The position numbers were made by a program, and so were the translations under genes. Below, in pieces: positions 13,101 through 19,100 of a stretch of DNA of 64,000 nt. Location: contig NC_089581.1 in the NCBI RefSeq assembly GCF_019320115.1, positions 93,060,802 through 93,124,801 of the forward strand, given 5' to 3'. The notes beneath the pieces are model-generated. The model was not told the DNA's origin, did no database searches, and worked only from the letters and a program-made list of their open reading frames with translations. This DNA comes from Miscanthus floridulus. Its lineage: Eukaryota > Streptophyta > Magnoliopsida > Poales > Poaceae. How positions within the stretch are numbered: the stretch's first letter is position 1; the number at the start of each line of letters is the position of its first letter.

Positions 13101-16100
13101 GAGTCAACTTAGAAGATCTTCCTGAGTGTCCTGACCACCAACCTTCCACGTTCATGAAAAGCAAGCTCCGGAGCATTATATAGGCTCAAGTATAATAGTT
13201 TGATCGCTTCGGTGATTGCTATTGTACTTGTGCTCTTATAAATTGGACGGTTCAGTTACAGCTGGCATTGGAGCAAGATTCAACATTAAACTTGTCATAT
13301 GTGTATTTAAAACAAAGGTTTTATTTTATAAAAATCTAAAGTATGCCAGTGGTCATCTTCTTTATGCCCAGTTAAGGACTATTAGGTTGCTATTTAAGTA
13401 CTAACATGGGATGAGTTTTTACTTTCGTTGTCCATACGGCGTGCTATTGTACGAATGCCATTCACTTGAGTGGTAATGTATGGATCAATTGCTTCTACGC
13501 CCAAGGTAAGAGTGGCAAGACCGCAAGGGTGAACGTGCAGTCTAAGAGGAGAGGTAGCTTTGGTACTACGGTATACTAAGGTATTTAATTGTGGGTTAGC
13601 TTTGATACGGTTGTAAATGTATATTTATATGTATGTATGGCGCGTATTTACTTTCGGGTACCTTTGATACGAAAGTATATGTATGGATATAATATGAAAG
13701 TATTTAGTTGTAACCTAGAGCCTAGATTTACATTTTTTGCATATATAAGTGTTGGGTTGGGCTGAAAATGAAATTCTTGTGCAGGTACACTAACAGCGAA
13801 ACGTGTAGCCCGATTAGTTATGTATATTGAGAGAACGTATGTATGCCACTGTATAGGTTGTTAGAATTTTAAATTTTTTCTAAGATTCGTGAGGACGTAT
13901 GGAACGTGCATGCATCATGTTCACTCGTGCATTTACATTTTTGCATTCCTCCCTTATCTATAATTGCTTACCCCATTCATTAAATTTCTTCTCACGTATG
14001 ATATCCTCTCACAAGAGTTGCACACTTTGCTACAGATGGCAGCATCAGGAGCCCCGCCTCGCAATGACACGTTACTGGCTGTGTTTGGCACTCCGACCTT
14101 GCTACGGAGGGTGCTAAACTCAGTTGGGTACGCTCAGCCACCCCGCTACTTCTGGAGGAAAGTGACAGCTGAGAGGCAGCCATGGTATGATGTGTGAGTT
14201 ACCATTCCAGCTCGTGCAGACAATCTACAATGGCAAGGTTGGAGTATTGAGTCAGATGGGCAATCTCCTTGAGAAGGTGCCCAAGTGGCAGCTTTGGAGG
14301 CACTGAGTGAGATCTGTCAGGAGTTTGGTAATGAGTTGTCAATGGTCTAGCCGGAACCTTTCCCCGGGTGGATCCGTCGGTGACCGCTTGGATGCAGTCG
14401 GGCGGCAATGCACTGGTAAGGGACCATGATGAGCGAGTAGAGAGCTCTAGTGCTGCTATGAGCGCTATGTTCGCCGTCCTGAAGATGTTCTACTCCCGCC
14501 AAGACAGCCACGTCAGCTGCTTCTAGAACTCCAGCGAGCACAGGCCGCGCAACGCTAGCTACGAGGGCATGTGCGCAGGCATCGAAGAGTAGCTAGAGAG
14601 GCTCAGCAAGAAGCCGATAATGCTATTACAGCTCTGGAAGCTCGCCGGGTTCAGTTGGTAAATGCTGTTGCAAAAAGAGATATAGCTAGGGCAAAGTTAC
14701 AGGACGTCCGTGCTGAAAGGGATGAGGTCATTCGCCTTGCTGAGACTAGGGAGGCAGCTAGAATTCGGACTGTGTTTCAGGCTACTAGGCAGGCAACGGA
14801 GTTTGATCGCAGAGAGCAGGAACTCATACGCCAGATTGAGGAGCTATAGCTAGATGTTCATCGTCCCAACTACATGATGAACCCAATTCTTCCTCCAGCT
14901 CCAGCGGTGGAAGAAGATGCTAATGTGTTGATTGCTGAGGACGATGGCATGGAGGTGGACGCCGAGGATGAGTCTGAGGAAGAGGTCGAGCCTTTTGAGG
15001 ACGACCACAGTGATGATGTGTCCGACATCGACAGCGACCACTCCGGGGAGTAGCTTAGCTATAATATCTAGCTAGATGCGCTAGCTCCCTACCTTCGATC
15101 CTTTATGTAATGAACTCGTAATGTAGGTTTCGATCTCATGATGTACTCCTTTGATGTAATCTCGGAACCTTGCATGTTTAATCTATGTTGTTGTTGAACC
15201 TTCATAAATATTCAATTTGTGTGCTAGCAAGTATTGGCATGTATGGAAATGCATTACGTGATCGTTAAGTAATATAATTGGTGATGTTGTGTTGTGGAAA
15301 TGAATTATTATGCCTCTGTTTTATTGTATGAATGTTAATTTTTTTCCAGTAAATTCGATTTGGCATAATTATATAATTCCTTTATAATTTTTCTAGCATC
15401 ATCAATAATTACTTGTGGTTGCAATTCTGCAGATGACGCGCACTCGTAAGGGAGTTGGTGGAGATGATGCGGGTGGTAGTGGTTCCCTTGGCAATGACAA
15501 TGAGGACCTCCCACCACCACCGCATCCCACGCCAACGGAGATGATGGCCCAGCTCATGGAGACACAACGTTCCATGGGAGAAGTGCTACGCGGTCTTACG
15601 CAGAATGATGGCCATGGACGAGGAAGGAACCAACACCAAGGACCTGAACCTAACCAGTTCAGCACTTTTAAGGACTTTCTTTACACCAAGCCTCCTACCT
15701 TTAAGGAAGCAGAGGAGCCATTGCAGGCAGATGAATGGCTGAATACAATTGAACAGAACTTCCATCTCTTAAGGCTGACAGAACACCTGAAAGCAGAGTA
15801 CGCATCACACCAGTTGCAAGGGCCTGCTGGCATTTGGTGCAGTCATCATCGATTCACTTTGCCTGAGGATGCTCAAATTACCTGGAACCAGTTTAAGGCT
15901 GCATTTAGGGGACATTATATTCTCCTAGGTCTTATGAGCATGAAGCATACAGAATTTATGAGGCTAACACAAAGTACCAAGAGTCTAACTGAGTACCTGC
16001 ATGCCTTTAACAATCTGTCAAGGTATGCCACAGAGTTTGTTGACACGGATGCAAATAAAATTACAAATTTCAAGAGAGAGCTTAGTCCAAAGCTGATGAA

Positions 16101-19100
16101 GACTCTAGCTAACAGCAAATGTGTCACTTTTAATGAGTTTGTTAGTGATGCTTTAACTCAAGAGAACCAGAACATCTATTCAGCATCTAAAAATCGTAAA
16201 AGAGCTTATGAAGCAGGTGCATCTCAGTCAAAAGCTCCTATTGCTGCGAGATTCCAGTTCCGCCCACCTGCTCTAAAGTATAGACCACCTCAGAAGAAGG
16301 TACAGACCAGTTAGACCCAGAAAGTGTATCGTAAGGCCTTTTCTGTTGCCCTACCAAAGGGTAGCACAAGACAAGGGAGCTCCAACGTTCCACCTAGCGG
16401 CATGTCATGCTGAAACTGCAAAGACTAGCCATTGGGAAAGAAATTGCCCCTATCCCTATAAGAACAACCAGAAGGTGTATGTTTCTTATATTATAGAAGA
16501 GATATGCACCTACACAGTATAGATCAATTAAAAGAAAGTTATACATCTATCTTGCCAACGAATGTCAAACTTATCATGCACCTTGCAGATAACCATGCTC
16601 ATGCATGTAAAATTTATCATATCATCTCATCTCTTATGCATTGGTGATACTCATTTGTGTATATGCATGTAATAGGTTTCCCGAAAGGGGTGACGTTCAT
16701 CGAGTTCGAACCCGAGCATCAGGAGAAGCAGCAGGCAACCCAGGAGCAGGAAGTTCAGGCGGAAGGAGTCAACTTAGAAGATCTTCCAGAGTGTCCTGAC
16801 CACCAACCTTCCTCGTTTTTGAAAGGCAAGCCCCGGAGCACTATAATCCTCTTATGTTTTTACAAATATCACTTGCGTCCTTTATGTTTGATGCATTAGG
16901 TTATAGGAGTTAGTTGGAAACACTTGTTGCATATATTATCCTTGTCCAGGCAAATATATCTTGAATCCTTTGTAGGTCCAGGATCGAATATATGCTTAGC
17001 CTTGCTTAGTCTGGTAGAAGTTAGATGATTTCCTATCACCTGAAACATATAGGTAGATAACTGATCACGGTTGGTAGACTGGCAGAATCTTTGAGGGTGC
17101 GGCGCTGATCGGACCCAAGAAGTTAGTTCCTGAGTTATACCAAAGGTGAACCAATGCGACCCCGACGGGGAAAGTATGGGTTTATGTTAGGAATAATTCC
17201 CCAGCTGGGTAGGAATCGATTCGAATCGTCGTCTCTCCCGAATAGTGAAAACTTGACTGAGCAGCGGCAATGTAGAGTAACTTAATAGAAACTTGATGGT
17301 TACGATGATGCTTAAATTATTATACCAGATATGGTTACTACTGCTGGTTAGCTTAATCAAGTGATTGCTCTAGTACATATGCTAATCTAGATATGCTTAA
17401 TTGAATAGGTATTCAAATTGATGCTAGAGGTACTAAATCTCCAAGTTATGTTACTTAAGCTTTTATGCAAAATGTTGTCAAGCTAACTCCACCGATAAAG
17501 CCTTGCATACTCCTTGGAGTCATATTATTTCTTATTTATGACGGGTAAGTCTAGCTGAGTACATTCTCGTACTCAGGGTTTATTCCCTCTTGTTGCAGAT
17601 GACATGATGTATCATGGGTACTGTAAAAACTGCCTTCGTCCTGCCGTAGATGAGGACTAAACCATGGGGCATGGTACTCCTGAGTTATCCCCTCTGTTCT
17701 GCTTTTGCTGAAAATGACTGTGGTACTGGCATGTATTTGAACTAAGTGTGATGTTGATGTCAAACAACTTTGCTTCCGCTATTTGAACTTAGTTTGTAAT
17801 AACTATGTGAACTCCGATGTATGTGAGATACTTGTGAACTGTGATGTAACATGTGACTAGTTGTGTTGAATCATGTATGATCTTGGTTTGTATGTTGATT
17901 TGTTTGAGATCCTTCGTGATTTCATCGGACTACCGGGTTTATATGGGCTCAAGTATGATAGTTTGATCGCTTCGGTGATTGCTATTGTACTTGTGCTCTT
18001 ATAAATTGGACAGTTCTGTTACAGAGACGCAATGGGCGGTGCATCGTTGGTGTCTTGTCGGGGCTGAAGGCGTGTTGGGATTCTAATTTTGAATTCTCAA
18101 CAATCCAAACAACTGCATTATGAACTACTCAATACCAATTCAAAATTCTGAGGCTGAATATCTACATCCAAATGGGGTATTATGAATTTCCTATGGGGAT
18201 ATAAAAAAAGGCAAGGCCCAAAATATGTTCAAGCCCTCTTTAGAACACGTTGCTTCAGAGTATATCCTATAATCCAGGTTGCTTCATAGCATGGAAGAAC
18301 TTGAAGTGCCTGAACCGTGACTAGGGGCACTTGTTGGGTTTCAACTCTAGCCTACCCAACTTGCTTGGGACTGACAGGCTATGTTGTTGTTGTTGTATGT
18401 CAATGTAATGTCAGATTATTAGTTCAAGATTTCTCCACAGTCTATACATCATTTTGTTCTCCAATTAACATGGTTCACTCTCAGAAAATTTTGTTCCACA
18501 CCTATTTGTTTTCTCTAAAGAATAAGAATCTCTATTAGTCTGACAGATAATGAATAGTTTCCTTGAAATGAACTGCTCTATCAACATAGAACTGCAGTGA
18601 GGAAACTTGGTGCCCATAAGTCTGAGCATAGTTCATAAGGTTGAACTAACAATCAAAGCATGAAAAAAATGATGAGGTTTACCTTCAAGTGACCACTGGC
18701 CAACTCCATCTGCTACACCAAACCAGCCATTGGCTGCAATGAAATATGCATCTTCTCCACCTGTTGCTACCTGGAAATGGGTATACAAATATCATAAGTT
18801 CATAACTCAAGCATCAGGAAAGTAACGGTTAGGTTGGTCTTTTGATGAATTTTTTTCATCCTAAGGGAGTATTTCATAGAAAAGATTAGCATGCGAACTT
18901 TACTTAACAAAGCAAGATAGGAATTGAGATCTCACAAGTAAAATTTCTTCTTGTCAATTAGTGAGAAGTAATAAATTGATTAAATATTTCACAAATTGAC
19001 AAAAGCAGAATATGAAGACAGTTTTTACCTTTGAAGGATGAGGCAATATTGCAGCACCTGACGATAACACATGTGCCGAGTGAGCTACCAGAATCATCCT

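Larger units (their letters stand above)
12771..18026 (+). mobile_element. Truncated long-LTR Ty3/gypsy element (Tekay/Del-like), gag only
   Basis: Two directly repeated LTR pieces (12771-13260 and 16476-18026) flank a 3.2-kb internal region with an upstream accessory ORF and gag. Pol is absent: sequence breaks off in a degenerate CCHC segment and passes straight into LTR interior at about 16476. Both LTR pieces lack the GC-rich first part that related LTRs in this window carry. No target duplication is recognisable (gtgag or aataa on the left, gagac on the right). Assignment to Tekay/Del rests on the long LTR type and gag style, so it is moderate. Confidence 0.7.
16476..18026 (+). repeat. 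3' LTR (5'-truncated) of the Tekay/Del-like element
   Basis: It repeats 12815-13185 and 13183-13260 and ends TTCTGTTACA at 18026. It begins abruptly after the gag knuckle region, with no polypurine tract. Included are a small ORF (16657-16899) and a hairpin inside a splice-like segment (17545-17598). Relatives in opposite orientation are at 32685-41171, 36277-39941 and 59017-63179. Confidence 0.72.
2019..18682 (-). other. Giant intron 5 of the PP2C gene (about 16.7 kb)
   Basis: The donor is GAAG|GTAAAC at 18682 and the acceptor TGCTCAG ends at 2019. Joining exon 5 (18683-18770) to exon 6 (1849-2018) makes an in-frame Gly codon. Only about 0.36 kb next to exon 6 (2019-2375) and 0.66 kb next to exon 5 (18027-18682) look like original intron. 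The rest is inserted retroelement DNA. Confidence 0.85.
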
